Notes under the pieces: generated by a model
Database searches by the model: none
The model's input: the letters and a program-made list of their open reading frames with translations, nothing else
Told to the model about the DNA's origin: nothing
Source of the DNA: an uncultured SAR86 cluster bacterium
GTDB lineage: Bacteria; Pseudomonadota; Gammaproteobacteria; Magnimaribacterales; D2472
NCBI GenBank assembly: GCA_902563835.1
Contig: CACEZB010000002.1
Location: 1-64,000, forward strand
Direction of reading: 5' to 3'
DNA length: 64,000 nucleotides
Translations under genes and position numbers: made by a program
Part shown: positions 1 to 9,994 of the stretch, piece after piece
How positions within the stretch are numbered: the first letter of the stretch is position 1
Layout: every line of letters starts with the position of its first letter

Positions 1-2112
1 TCTTATTTGGAATGAATTAATGCCATTTGAGAATGAGCTTATCTGTTTATCTAAATCTAATAATGTTCCGCTAACATCAGTAATTAGTGCTCGCGGCCTT
101 TTAGCCTCTAGAGCAACAAATTGACTCTTTAATCTTATTTCATGTTTATTTCCTCTAAACCAATTTAGATTAAAAGAAACAATTCTTTGGTTTAAATCAT
201 AAACAGCTAGATTATTAGCATCAATCCAATTTAACCATTCTTTTTCTTTTTTTACTCTAAATTCTGATTGTAATTTAAGATTATCATTTGGAAAGATTGA
301 GCCTGCGATCTTAAAAAATCTTTTTTTATAGCCTTTTGAGTTCCAAGTATTATATTTACTCGCTTTATCAAAACTAATCCGCCAATCATAGGTCCAATAT
401 TTATAATTTGGAGCTTCATAGTCTCCAGTAATACTAAAATTATCTTTAATTTTTACATAGGGATAGATCTCATTTTTTCTAGTTATGGTGGTATTTTTAC
501 CAGAGGATTTGTAACTAAGATCGTATTTAAATTGCGATGTATCTTTAAATTCTATTCTATTCTTTTGCTCGATACTATATGGATTGGAGTTTCCACCTGT
601 ATCCGCATCATAATTTATATCTATATTAAATTCTTTTAATATAACGTTTGAATCTTTAGCAAAATCAATTTTTTGGATATTATGCCCAACTCCAAGATGG
701 AACCAGTCATTTCTTTGAAGATAACCAAAGTCATTCAAACGGAACTCTTTATCAAAATATAGAATACTACCTGAGTTTCTAGATAATTTATTTGGTTTAT
801 AGGTGTATTGTGCTCTTAGGCCTTCTCCATTAATCCCATTCTTTTCAGTTGAAAGTAGATCAAAATATGTAGTTAATTGTTCTGATTTTATATTAATGTA
901 GTCAATTACTTTCACAGTGCTTGATGAATGATTAATATCATCAATAACATGGGTTAGCATGTAACCTAAAGTTTTATTATCTATGTTGGATTTTCCTCTT
1001 AGAGCATAATATTCTCTTCCGGTAGAGAATTTCTCATCAGACTCTTTAGCTGCAAATACACCAAATTGGTTGTCATCCATTTTCTTGGTGTATCTAAGAG
1101 CAAAATCAATATCTGTATAACTTTTTTTGCTTTGATTGCATTCATTCTCGTTCGCTTCAGTAGCACAATCATATGAAGGCTTCGCCCCAATTCTTCTTGT
1201 ATTAATTACTGAGTATCTATTGTAATTATTGATATCAAAAAGACTTTGGTTTTCATTAAAGAAAGCTCTTTTTTCTTTATAAAAAGTTTCTTGTGCAGAA
1301 AAATTAACTATAACTTCATCACTTTCTGCCTGACCAAAATCTGGATTAAGAGTAAGATTTAATTGATCACCTTTGCCAGAGTTATAGAAAACCTCTGCGC
1401 CAACATTAGTCTCTTGCATATTAGTTGAGCTGTTTTTGTTTGATGCAAGATAAGGAAAAAAATTTAATTTAGACTTTGTGTAGTTATCGATTTCTAATGG
1501 CGTGAGATTTTGGAAGTAATCAGATCTCATTGCCATGGTACCAGCACTGCTAACCCATGCTTGATTTGAAGTCCTATATCTTAAGGCAGTGTAATTTATT
1601 TTTCTTTTCTTTTGAGAAGACTGATTCATTAAAGTTACATTCCATGGAAGATAAAATTCAGATACCCAATAATCTTTATATTTTTTTGTCTTAGCAATCC
1701 AGTCACCATCCCAATCAGTTTTAAAATCACCTGATTGAATTTTGGTTGCATCAAACAATGAATCTCCAAGCGCTACTGCAATTATGTATGCTTTTGTTCC
1801 ATTCCCATCAAAATCTATATTGATAGAATTTTTTTCACTCAATGAAGACATTTCATCCCGCATAGTTTTCTTAGATAGCATTGTTGACTCATCTTGATAG
1901 TTTATAAATCCAACATAAATACCATCAGGATTAGAAAAGATTAATGCAACAGTTTCATCCTTATATTTCTTTAAGGTATATGGAGATGTTTCATAAAATT
2001 CTGTGATCTTATAAGCTGTTTCCCACTCAGGCTCATTTAATTCTCCATCAATAGTTATCGCATTGGATAACAATGGGAAAGATAAAAAATAAAAAAGGTA
2101 TTTTTTGAACAT
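1..2112 (-). CDS. DUF5916 / CBM9-like domain outer-membrane-associated protein (3' end truncated by window)
   Basis: Manual reverse translation gives a continuous frame from ATG at 2112 (MFKKYLFYFLSFPLLSNAITIDGELNEPEWETAYKI..., signal peptide then CBM9-like N-term; ...FFNENQSLFDI...) to the window edge; not in the ORF track because it runs off the window. Confidence 0.75.
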   Translation of the reverse strand, partial: MFKKYLFYFLSFPLLSNAITIDGELNEPEWETAYKITEFYETSPYTLKKYKDETVALIFSNPDGIYVGFINYQDESTMLSKKTMRDEMSSLSEKNSINIDFDGNGTKAYIIAVALGDSLFDATKIQSGDFKTDWDGDWIAKTKKYKDYWVSEFYLPWNVTLMNQSSQKKRKINYTALRYRTSNQAWVSSAGTMAMRSDYFQNLTPLEIDNYTKSKLNFFPYLASNKNSSTNMQETNVGAEVFYNSGKGDQLNLTLNPDFGQAESDEVIVNFSAQETFYKEKRAFFNENQSLFDINNYNRYSVINTRRIGAKPSYDCATEANENECNQSKKSYTDIDFALRYTKKMDDNQFGVFAAKESDEKFSTGREYYALRGKSNIDNKTLGYMLTHVIDDINHSSSTVKVIDYINIKSEQLTTYFDLLSTEKNGINGEGLRAQYTYKPNKLSRNSGSILYFDKEFRLNDFGYLQRNDWFHLGVGHNIQKIDFAKDSNVILKEFNIDINYDADTGGNSNPYSIEQKNRIEFKDTSQFKYDLSYKSSGKNTTITRKNEIYPYVKIKDNFSITGDYEAPNYKYWTYDWRISFDKASKYNTWNSKGYKKRFFKIAGSIFPNDNLKLQSEFRVKKEKEWLNWIDANNLAVYDLNQRIVSFNLNWFRGNKHEIRLKSQFVALEAKRPRALITDVSGTLLDLDKQISSFSNGINSFQIR

Positions 2113-2135
2113 ATATAAAAAAGGTATTTTATATT

Positions 2136-2705
2136 TTACTTAAACGAGTGTATATCTTTTTCAGTTATTACTATGTCATATTGTATATCGTGGGCTTCTC
2201 CAAAAGACTCTTTTAAAACTTGATATTCATATCCAAGCCCAATAATAAGAATTTTATTTTTGTCTTTCTTTAGGTTTTGTAAGGCTCTATCAAAATAGCC
2301 GCCACCATATCCAAGCCTGCAACCATTTATATCTACACCAACAAAAGGTATAAACATTAAATCAAATGCCAAAGGATCTAAGAAATCTTGATTATCTAAC
2401 TCTATTATTCCATATTTATTTTTAATGAAAGAGTTAGTTTCTCCAAATAAGTTAAATTTCATTTCTATATGTGAGATTATTCTTGGCATATAAATATTAA
2501 TAGAATATTTTTTAAATTCTTTGATTAAAAGATCTAAAGTTACTTCTTTTTTATAAGGAAAGTATAAAAGTATATTTTCAGATGATTGAATATCTATCTT
2601 CTTTATTACTGCAGATTGTATTTTAGAATTTGCCTTTAATACAAATTCGTTAGATAGAAGTTGCCCCTGCTCAAGAAGTGATTTTCTAATTTTATTTTTC
2701 ACCAT
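2136..2705 (-). CDS. ygfA: 5-formyltetrahydrofolate cyclo-ligase
   Basis: GCRLGYGGGYFDRAL motif; next to 6S RNA and zapA as in other gammaproteobacteria. Confidence 0.9.
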   Translation of the reverse strand: MVKNKIRKSLLEQGQLLSNEFVLKANSKIQSAVIKKIDIQSSENILLYFPYKKEVTLDLLIKEFKKYSINIYMPRIISHIEMKFNLFGETNSFIKNKYGIIELDNQDFLDPLAFDLMFIPFVGVDINGCRLGYGGGYFDRALQNLKKDKNKILIIGLGYEYQVLKESFGEAHDIQYDIVITEKDIHSFK

Positions 2706-2895
2706 ATTTTACAGAGGCTAACAAACCAGATCACCGCCATGTGTTATACCTGAACCGAAAGTTCAGGTGGTGAATATCTTGTCAAATCAGGCTTCCCTTT
2801 TAGGTATTGCACAACAATGACAGTGGAATATCACCTAATATATAGCATCGGTTCAAATTTATTAACACATTAGCAAATGAACCAGAATGTAATCA
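2706..2895 (-). ncRNA. ssrS: 6S RNA (ssrS)
   Basis: Between zapA and ygfA. Minus strand reads TTGAACCGATGC...GGGAAGCCTGATTTGACAAGATATTCACCACCTGAAC-TTTC-GGTTCAGGTATAACACATGGCGGTGATCTGG, closely resembling the E. coli 6S 3' half (GAAGCC...TTCACC.TGAACC..GGTTCA..ACAGCC.GCGGCGGCATCT). Closing stem ATGTGTTA/TAACACAT. Ends approximate. Confidence 0.85.
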
Positions 2896-2927
2896 AAGTA
2901 TAGATGAGATATAACCTAAATTAAAGA

Positions 2928-3194
2928 TTATTTTTCTAGAGCTTTTTCAATCTTTTTAATTAATTTTGAGTAATCGATGTCTACTTTTTTATCTTTTTTA
3001 TTACCACTTACAAGAAGTTTATTAGCTAAAGTAAGCCCAGCTATAACTAATGCATTATTCTTATCACTAATGTTTTCAAGCTCATCATTTAATAGATTGG
3101 CAGCCTTAATAAGGTTGTTTTTTTCTTTTGGAGGGCAGGCTATTGTTAAATCTCTGCCAAAGATTCTTAACGATACCTCTACTACTTTACTCAT
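2928..3194 (-). CDS. zapA: cell division protein ZapA
   Basis: ZapA-like sequence (VEVSLRIFGRDLTIACPPKEKNNLIKAANLLNDEL) and position. Confidence 0.85.
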   Translation of the reverse strand: MSKVVEVSLRIFGRDLTIACPPKEKNNLIKAANLLNDELENISDKNNALVIAGLTLANKLLVSGNKKDKKVDIDYSKLIKKIEKALEK

Positions 3195-3381
3195 TTTTAG
3201 CCTTATTTAGATCATTTTCCAAGCGTGAGATTTCCTTTCTATGTAAAATCTTTCCTTTTTTCCAATCCCTTTCTCTTTTTATATATGAATCAATTATGCC
3301 TTTTTGTTCGTAAAATCTTTTTATAAGCAAATCTAGTCTTTTTTCGAGATCTTTTAAGTTTGTCTTATTATCTTTTAGCAT
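3187..3381 (-). CDS. small coiled-coil protein (TIGR02449/ZapB-like)
   Basis: 64 aa coiled coil directly upstream of zapA, overlapping it by 8 nt. Confidence 0.6.
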   Translation of the reverse strand: MLKDNKTNLKDLEKRLDLLIKRFYEQKGIIDSYIKRERDWKKGKILHRKEISRLENDLNKAKNE

Positions 3382-3446
3382 TTCAATAGTTTAATTCTAC
3401 TTTAATGAATTGGAAAGTTTGTTTAATAAAAGAGTAAAATAGCAGC

Positions 3447-4742
3447 ATGGATAATACTATATACAAAAATAGAAGGAATAATTTAAAGGAATTACTTCCT
3501 AATAATTCTGTTTTATTAATTCCAGGTGCAGACCTGCAATACAGAAACGCTGATTCTGCATTTCCCTTTAGGCAGGATAGCAGTTTTTATTATTTATCTG
3601 GATTTTGTGAACCATCTTCATTAATAGCTATTGTTAATAATAAGGATGGTGTTAAATCAATTATTTTTGTTCCACCAAAAGATAAGTTAAAAGAAATATG
3701 GGATGGTCACAGATCAGGGCCTGTCGGAGCTGTAGATGATTTTTTATTTGATAAGGCATATGACAATTTACAGATTGATAAAATATTACCTGATATTTTG
3801 CATGGTCATAAAGAAGTATTATATCCAATTGGAAAAAAGAAAGGTTTTGATCAGCAAGTAATTGATTGGACCACTGCTGCTGGATCAAAAGACCGTCATA
3901 GCAAATCTATTAATATTATTGATGCTACATCATTGATTGGAAATATGCGTTTAATAAAGGATGAGCATGAAATTAATTTGATTAGAAAAGCATGTGACAT
4001 TTCTGCTGAGGCCCATATTGAGGCAATGAAATCTGTTAAAGATGGAGATAATGAGCAGCAAATTGAAAGCATGTATATTCATGAATTTTCAAAAAGAGGT
4101 GCAAGATACCCTGCATATAATCCAATTATTGCTGGAGGAGAAAATGCTTGTGTCTTGCATTATGTTGAAAATAATCAAAATTTAAAATCATCAGATTTAT
4201 TATTAGTTGATGCAGGGTGTGAGTATCAAATGTATGCAGCAGATATAACTAGAACTTTTCCTGTTAGTGGGAAATTTTCTGAAGAACAACTTCAGATATA
4301 TAAGATTGTTCTCGATGCAATGAACGCTGCAATAGATTCTGTTAAAGAGGGTAACAATATAATGCAACCGCAAGAAATATCTGAAAAAGTCATTACAGAA
4401 GGGTTGGTTAATATTGGGTTACTAAAAGGAGATCCTGAAGAGTTACATAAATCAGGTGCATATAAAGATTTTTATATGCATAAAATTGGTCATTGGCTTG
4501 GTTTAGATGTTCACGATGCAGGGGATTATACAGAGGGAGATGAATTTATGACTTTTAAACCTGGCATGATTACAACAATTGAACCAGGTATATATATTAG
4601 TAGTAAAATGGATGTAGATGATAAGTGGAAGGGAATTGGAGTAAGAATTGAAGATGATATTCTTGTTACAAAAGATGGAAATGAAAATCTCACTAAAAAA
4701 GTTCCATCTGATCCAAATGAAATTGAATCATTAATGTCTTAG
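3447..4742 (+). CDS. pepP: Xaa-Pro aminopeptidase (M24)
   Basis: M24 motifs: LLVDAGCEYQMYAADITRTFPVSG, HKIGHWLGLDVHD, TTIEPGIYI. Confidence 0.93.
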   Translation: MDNTIYKNRRNNLKELLPNNSVLLIPGADLQYRNADSAFPFRQDSSFYYLSGFCEPSSLIAIVNNKDGVKSIIFVPPKDKLKEIWDGHRSGPVGAVDDFLFDKAYDNLQIDKILPDILHGHKEVLYPIGKKKGFDQQVIDWTTAAGSKDRHSKSINIIDATSLIGNMRLIKDEHEINLIRKACDISAEAHIEAMKSVKDGDNEQQIESMYIHEFSKRGARYPAYNPIIAGGENACVLHYVENNQNLKSSDLLLVDAGCEYQMYAADITRTFPVSGKFSEEQLQIYKIVLDAMNAAIDSVKEGNNIMQPQEISEKVITEGLVNIGLLKGDPEELHKSGAYKDFYMHKIGHWLGLDVHDAGDYTEGDEFMTFKPGMITTIEPGIYISSKMDVDDKWKGIGVRIEDDILVTKDGNENLTKKVPSDPNEIESLMS

Positions 4743-4746
4743 TCTT

Positions 4747-5904
4747 GTGAGCCCTATTGTTACCATATCTGGTGGTGGAATCATTGGAAATTATATTTCT
4801 GCAAGATTGAATAAGAATAATATCGAAGCTATAGTAATTGAGAAATCTGAACATACCTCTCATATCGATGAGAATATAAGAACCTTAACCCTCAACTCAT
4901 TTTCAAAAAAACTAATAGATAATCTTGGAATATCAGTTAAATTTGCTGAAATAAAAAAAATAAATGTCTTTGATGGAGAGGGCTCTGGAAAGATAGATTT
5001 TTCTTCTGAAGAAATTAATGAAGATAATTTATCTTATGTTGTTTTTTATAATGAACTTCAATCACAATTACAAGAAAGTGTATTGAATCAAACTATATTT
5101 GGAAATCAAATAAAAGAATTAAATGATGTCAGGGAGCAAAATTATTGCACGGTCTTATTGTCTAACAACGAAGAGATTCATACAAAAATTATTGCTGGTT
5201 GTGATGGAAGAAATTCAAAGGTAGCAAAACTAGGCCTATTTAATGAAATTAGGGGCGATTATAAACAAACCGCTTTAACATTTACTGCTAAAGCTAATTT
5301 TGATGATATGAATAGCGCATATCAGATATTTTCTGAAAAAGGTATTTTTGCAATAATGCCTCTTCCAGAAACCATGAGTGGAGCTAGGCATACCATAGTG
5401 TGGTCTATTGATAATAAAAAATTAGAAGGGGAAAATGCCGAAGATTATATTAATAACAATATTTCATATTTTGAAAATAAACTAAATACAGAAATAAAAA
5501 TTCACTCTAAGATTTTAAGTTTTAACTTATCTAACCATTATTTTAAAAATTATATTTCTGGATCATCAGTTCTTATTGGCGATGCAGCTCATTCAATTCA
5601 CCCACTTGCTGGCCAAGGTATAAATCTGGGTTTTGCTGATGCTGATGCTTTTTGTGAAGAAGTAATTAAAGCATATGAAATGAGTATTGAGGCAGACCGG
5701 CATTTAATTCTTAAAAGGTATGAAATAAGAAGAAAGAACATGAACCTATTAATGCTTAAGTCAATGGATTTCTTTGTAAATCTATTTAAATCAAATAATT
5801 TATATATGAAATTACTAAGAAATATAGGCCTTAGCAGCGTAAATAAAAATCAATTTTTAAAGAGGTTTTTTATTAATCATGCTGCTGGAAAAAATAGCTT
5901 ATAA
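4747..5904 (+). CDS. ubiH: UbiH/UbiF-family FAD-dependent ubiquinone hydroxylase
   Basis: GGGIIGN dinucleotide-binding start, VLIGDAAHSIHPLAGQGINLGFADA motif, follows pepP; GTG start. Confidence 0.85.
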   Translation: MSPIVTISGGGIIGNYISARLNKNNIEAIVIEKSEHTSHIDENIRTLTLNSFSKKLIDNLGISVKFAEIKKINVFDGEGSGKIDFSSEEINEDNLSYVVFYNELQSQLQESVLNQTIFGNQIKELNDVREQNYCTVLLSNNEEIHTKIIAGCDGRNSKVAKLGLFNEIRGDYKQTALTFTAKANFDDMNSAYQIFSEKGIFAIMPLPETMSGARHTIVWSIDNKKLEGENAEDYINNNISYFENKLNTEIKIHSKILSFNLSNHYFKNYISGSSVLIGDAAHSIHPLAGQGINLGFADADAFCEEVIKAYEMSIEADRHLILKRYEIRRKNMNLLMLKSMDFFVNLFKSNNLYMKLLRNIGLSSVNKNQFLKRFFINHAAGKNSL

Positions 5905-5952
5905 TAAGTTAGCACACCAAAAAAATAAATCTTCATTCAGACGAGGTTAAAA

Positions 5953-6948
5953 ATGAAAAAAATATCTTTATTATTATCCTTATTTATTTTGGTTTCATGT
6001 GCGCATGAATCTAGCGAAGAGCTTACTATTTATACATCAAGGCAACCCCAATTACTTGAACCAATAATTGAAACTTTTTATCAAGAAACAGGCATAAAGG
6101 TAAATCTTTTGTCTGGTAATGCCCAAGAATTAATGGAAAGGATTGTAATAGAAGGAAATAAATCAAAAGCAGATCTTTTTATGACAGTTGATGCTGGTGT
6201 TCTATGGCAAGCTGCCGAAAGGGATATTTTTGCTGAGATAGATTCAGACATATTAAAAAATAATATTCCTGAGTATTTAAGAGACTCAAACAATCTATGG
6301 TTTGGACTATCTAAAAGAGCAAGAACAATCGTTTATTCAAGTGATCAGTTTTCTGATAGTGACTTTTCTACTTATGAGGATCTAGCAGATTCAAAATGGC
6401 AAGGAAAGTTATGTCTAAGAACATCAAAGAAGGTATATAACAGATCATTGATGGCTAGCATGATAGATGCTTATGGTTTTGATCAAGCTAAAAAGATTGT
6501 ATCGGGTTGGGTTTCAAACCTAGCTACTGAAGTTTTCTCAAATGATACAAATGCTCTTAAAGCTGTTTCAAGCGGTCAATGTGGAGTAACCATAGTTAAT
6601 ACATATTATTTAGCAAGATTATTAGATAATCCCAAATATAATAATCTAAATTTATTTTGGGCAAATCAAAATGATAGAGGAGTTCATGTAAATATATCTG
6701 GAGCAGGAATCGTTAAAACAACTAAAAATAAAACCAATGCTATAAAACTTTTAGAATATTTATCATCAGAAGATGCTCAAGATTTTTATGCATCAGCAAA
6801 TAAAGAATATCCTATCTTAAAAGGAGCATTAGTTCATGATGCTATTAGGGATTGGGGAGAATTTTCTGAAGACGAAATTAATGTTAGCAAATTAGGTTCA
6901 TTACAAAAAGAAGCTGTTTTCTTGGCTCAAGAAGTTGGATATAAGTAG
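5953..6948 (+). CDS. Fe(3+) ABC transporter substrate-binding lipoprotein
   Basis: FbpA/FutA-like (LTIYTSRQPQLLEPIIETFYQETGIKVN; ANKEYPILKG); lipobox LVSC. Confidence 0.85.
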   Translation: MKKISLLLSLFILVSCAHESSEELTIYTSRQPQLLEPIIETFYQETGIKVNLLSGNAQELMERIVIEGNKSKADLFMTVDAGVLWQAAERDIFAEIDSDILKNNIPEYLRDSNNLWFGLSKRARTIVYSSDQFSDSDFSTYEDLADSKWQGKLCLRTSKKVYNRSLMASMIDAYGFDQAKKIVSGWVSNLATEVFSNDTNALKAVSSGQCGVTIVNTYYLARLLDNPKYNNLNLFWANQNDRGVHVNISGAGIVKTTKNKTNAIKLLEYLSSEDAQDFYASANKEYPILKGALVHDAIRDWGEFSEDEINVSKLGSLQKEAVFLAQEVGYK

Positions 6949-6951
6949 TCT

Positions 6952-7188
6952 TTAAACTTTTTCACCGCGGGCACGGATTTCTTTAAGTACTTGGCTAATA
7001 CCTTTTTTATCAATTATTCTCATACCTTTTGATGATACTTTAAGGTTTACAAATCTATTTTCAGATTCGACCCAAAATTTATGAGTATGAAGGTTTGGGA
7101 AGAACTTTCTTTTAGTTCTATTATTTGCATGAGAAACATTGTTCCCAGACTGTGGTATCTTACCTGTTACTTGACATTTTTTACTCAT
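6952..7188 (-). CDS. rpmB: 50S ribosomal protein L28
   Basis: [29 protein letters not shown]... Confidence 0.95.
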   Translation of the reverse strand: MSKKCQVTGKIPQSGNNVSHANNRTKRKFFPNLHTHKFWVESENRFVNLKVSSKGMRIIDKKGISQVLKEIRARGEKV

Positions 7189-7244
7189 AGAATCGCGATT
7201 TTATAGAACAGAAGGTCACATATCAATACTATAATGAATTTAAT

Positions 7245-7700
7245 ATGAAAAAAGTTAAACTAAAAATATTAAATCCACTTATAGGCAATGAAATACCTAT
7301 TCCTAAATATGAGACAAAAGGCTCTGCAGGTTTAGATCTTAGGGCTTGTATTAAAGATAAATTAATATTGAAACCAGGGAAGACTGAGATGATTCCAATG
7401 GGATTTGCAATGCATCTTGAGGATGAGAGTTTGACTGCTTTGGTTATCCCAAGATCAGGTCTTGGTTCGAAACATGGGATAGTGCTTGGCAATTTAGTTG
7501 GATTGATAGATTCTGATTACCAAGGTGAATTAATGGTTCCTGCATGGAATAGATCAGAGCAGGAATTTGAAATTAATTCTGGTGACCGAATTGCTCAAAT
7601 GATAATAGTGCCAATAGTTCAAGCAGATTTTGAAATAGTTGAAGATTTTGAGGAATCAGAGAGGGGTGCTAAGGGTTTTGGCAGTTCTGGTATAGACTAA
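7245..7700 (+). CDS. dut: dUTP diphosphatase
   Basis: [46 protein letters not shown] motifs. Confidence 0.95.
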   Translation: MKKVKLKILNPLIGNEIPIPKYETKGSAGLDLRACIKDKLILKPGKTEMIPMGFAMHLEDESLTALVIPRSGLGSKHGIVLGNLVGLIDSDYQGELMVPAWNRSEQEFEINSGDRIAQMIIVPIVQADFEIVEDFEESERGAKGFGSSGID

Positions 7701-7702
7701 AT

Positions 7703-7948
7703 TTATTTTTTCTTACCAAATCTTTCTTCAAATTTTTGAACTCTTCCGCCAGTATCAATAATTTTTTGTTTACCAGTATAGAAGGGGTGTGAAGAAGAAG
7801 AGACCTCAACAGCATAGTAAGGGTATTCTTTTCCTTCCCATTCTTTCGTTTTGTCTGTCTTCAGTGTTGAATTAATCAAAAAATACTCATCCACACTAAT
7901 ATCGTGGAATAAAACTTCTCGGTATTCAGGATGTATATCTTTTTTCAT
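7703..7948 (-). CDS. rpmE2: 50S ribosomal protein L31 type B
   Basis: [16 protein letters not shown]...[29 protein letters not shown]; lacks zinc-binding cysteines. Confidence 0.93.
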   Translation of the reverse strand: MKKDIHPEYREVLFHDISVDEYFLINSTLKTDKTKEWEGKEYPYYAVEVSSSSHPFYTGKQKIIDTGGRVQKFEERFGKKK

Positions 7949-8006
7949 AATAAAATATATTTAGGATGAGAACTATATCAAAAATTAAATCCATTACAAT
8001 TAAAAA

Positions 8007-9986
8007 ATGAATATTTTTTATTATGACATTGCTGTTGGGCTGCCTTTAAGACAATGTTTTACCTATAAATCTAAAGTTGCTATTAAGAAAGGTACAAGAG
8101 TAGTGGTACCCTTTGGAAAAAAATCAATTGTAGGAATTGTTGTTAAAAAAATATCTAATCCTAATTCATTAAAAGGTTTAAAAGAGATAATCTCAATCGC
8201 TGATAATCATACCTGTTTTGATAAATCTATCTTTAACACAATCTTATGGGCATCAGAATACTATCATCATCCTATAGGAGAAATATTCTTTTCTTTTATG
8301 CCCACTTTATTAAGGAAAAAAAATGACAAAATTATTAGCAGTTTAAGCAAAGCATCAGAATATAAATTAAATGCCAAAGATAAAAGGTTTAAACTGACTA
8401 AAGAGCAGAATGATAATCTATCTAAACTTAATAAAATTGAAGGTTTTAATCCTTCATTAATCTATGGAGTTACCGGTTCTGGAAAAACAGAGATATACCT
8501 TCAATTAGCTGAAAAATTTATTAAAAAAAATAAATCCATCTTAGTTTTAGTACCTGAAATAAATCTCATACCTCAACTTGTAAAAAGATTCGAAGATCGA
8601 TTTAGTGGCGAAATCGGTATCTATCATTCAAGACAAACTCCCAATCAAAGATTAAAAGTTTGGTTAAAATCAAAATTTGGAGAAATAAAAATTGTTATTG
8701 GAACTAGATCTTCTGTTTTAATGCCATTAAAAAATTTAGGAGCAATAATAATTGATGAGGAACATGATCACTCTTATAAACAAGCTGAAGGCTTTAAGTT
8801 TTCTGGAAAAGACCTAGCTATTAAAAGAGCGCAATTAGAAAATATACCTATTTTCTTAGGCTCTGCGACACCATCTCTGCAAACGCTTAAGCTTGTAAAA
8901 GAAAAAAAATATAAAAAATTTGATTTGCTTAGGAGAGTAGACGGTAAAAAGCCTCCAAAATTGATCCCATTAGATATTAGTGATTCCACTTTGCTTGGAG
9001 GCATTGCTATTCAAACAATGGGTATTATTGAGGCCGCAATAAATAGAGGAGAGCAAGTATTAATATTTATAAACAGAAGAGGTTTTGCACCATTATACGA
9101 ATGTGATAATTGTGGTTGGGTAGCTAGTTGCTCATCATGTGAATCGAACTTAGTTTTCCATAAATCAAAAAATAGATTGATATGTCATAAATGCGAATCT
9201 GTTTATGCAGTAAATCATAAATGTCCAGACTGTCAGTCAACTGAACTCAATACTTTTGGAACAGGAACTGAAAGAGTTGAAGAGGTTCTCAAGAATACTT
9301 TTAAAAAAGTACCAATCATTAGGATGGACTATGATTCAACAAAGCTTAAGGGTTCAATAGAGGCAATTTATGAAAAAGCCAATGAGAGCAATGAAGCAAT
9401 ATTGGTAGGGACACAGATGTTATCGAAAGGGCATGATTTCCCAAAAGTAACTTTATGTGTCATTCTCAATGCTGATAGTGGTTTGCTAAGTCCAGAAATG
9501 AATGGAGTCGAGAAAATCGCACAACAATTAATTCAGGTTTCTGGAAGAGCAGGAAGAAATAACAATCTCGCACAAGTAATTATTCAGACCAGATATCCAA
9601 ATGATGAAAATTTAAAACAAATTAAAACTGGCAATTATCAATTAGTTGCTGATCAGTGTCTTAAAACTAATAAAGCTTTAGGAATACCCCCTTATTCAAA
9701 TGTTTCTATACTTAGAGCCACATCTCCAAACCCTCAAAGTTGTATTCAATTTTTAGAAAAGGTTAGCGAACTTTTGAGTAATAAAAAAAATATAAGTATT
9801 ACTGGACCACTTCCTTCAATACCTTTGAAAATAAAAGGAAATTCAAGGAATCATCTGATTATTAAATCTGATACAAAAACTTATTTGAACAGAGTGCTTA
9901 AATTTTTAACTAATGAAATTCAGAATTGGCCTGAGACAAAGAAAGTAAAGTGGGCTTATGACATTGACCCATATAATATGTCTTAA
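8007..9986 (+). CDS. priA: primosomal protein N' (PriA helicase)
   Basis: GVTGSGKTEIYL, DEEHDHSYKQ, zinc-binding CDNCGWVASCSSCE, QVSGRAGR. Confidence 0.95.
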   Translation: MNIFYYDIAVGLPLRQCFTYKSKVAIKKGTRVVVPFGKKSIVGIVVKKISNPNSLKGLKEIISIADNHTCFDKSIFNTILWASEYYHHPIGEIFFSFMPTLLRKKNDKIISSLSKASEYKLNAKDKRFKLTKEQNDNLSKLNKIEGFNPSLIYGVTGSGKTEIYLQLAEKFIKKNKSILVLVPEINLIPQLVKRFEDRFSGEIGIYHSRQTPNQRLKVWLKSKFGEIKIVIGTRSSVLMPLKNLGAIIIDEEHDHSYKQAEGFKFSGKDLAIKRAQLENIPIFLGSATPSLQTLKLVKEKKYKKFDLLRRVDGKKPPKLIPLDISDSTLLGGIAIQTMGIIEAAINRGEQVLIFINRRGFAPLYECDNCGWVASCSSCESNLVFHKSKNRLICHKCESVYAVNHKCPDCQSTELNTFGTGTERVEEVLKNTFKKVPIIRMDYDSTKLKGSIEAIYEKANESNEAILVGTQMLSKGHDFPKVTLCVILNADSGLLSPEMNGVEKIAQQLIQVSGRAGRNNNLAQVIIQTRYPNDENLKQIKTGNYQLVADQCLKTNKALGIPPYSNVSILRATSPNPQSCIQFLEKVSELLSNKKNISITGPLPSIPLKIKGNSRNHLIIKSDTKTYLNRVLKFLTNEIQNWPETKKVKWAYDIDPYNMS

Positions 9987-9994
9987 GACCCTCT

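Noticed and set aside
999-1190. 63 aa minus-strand ORF
   Set aside because: Alternative-frame ORF inside the large DUF5916-like CDS that the track missed because it is truncated by the window.
2977-3313. Plus-strand ORFs antisense to zapA and the coiled-coil gene
   Set aside because: Antisense shadow ORFs of conserved genes; no RBS or recognisable domains.
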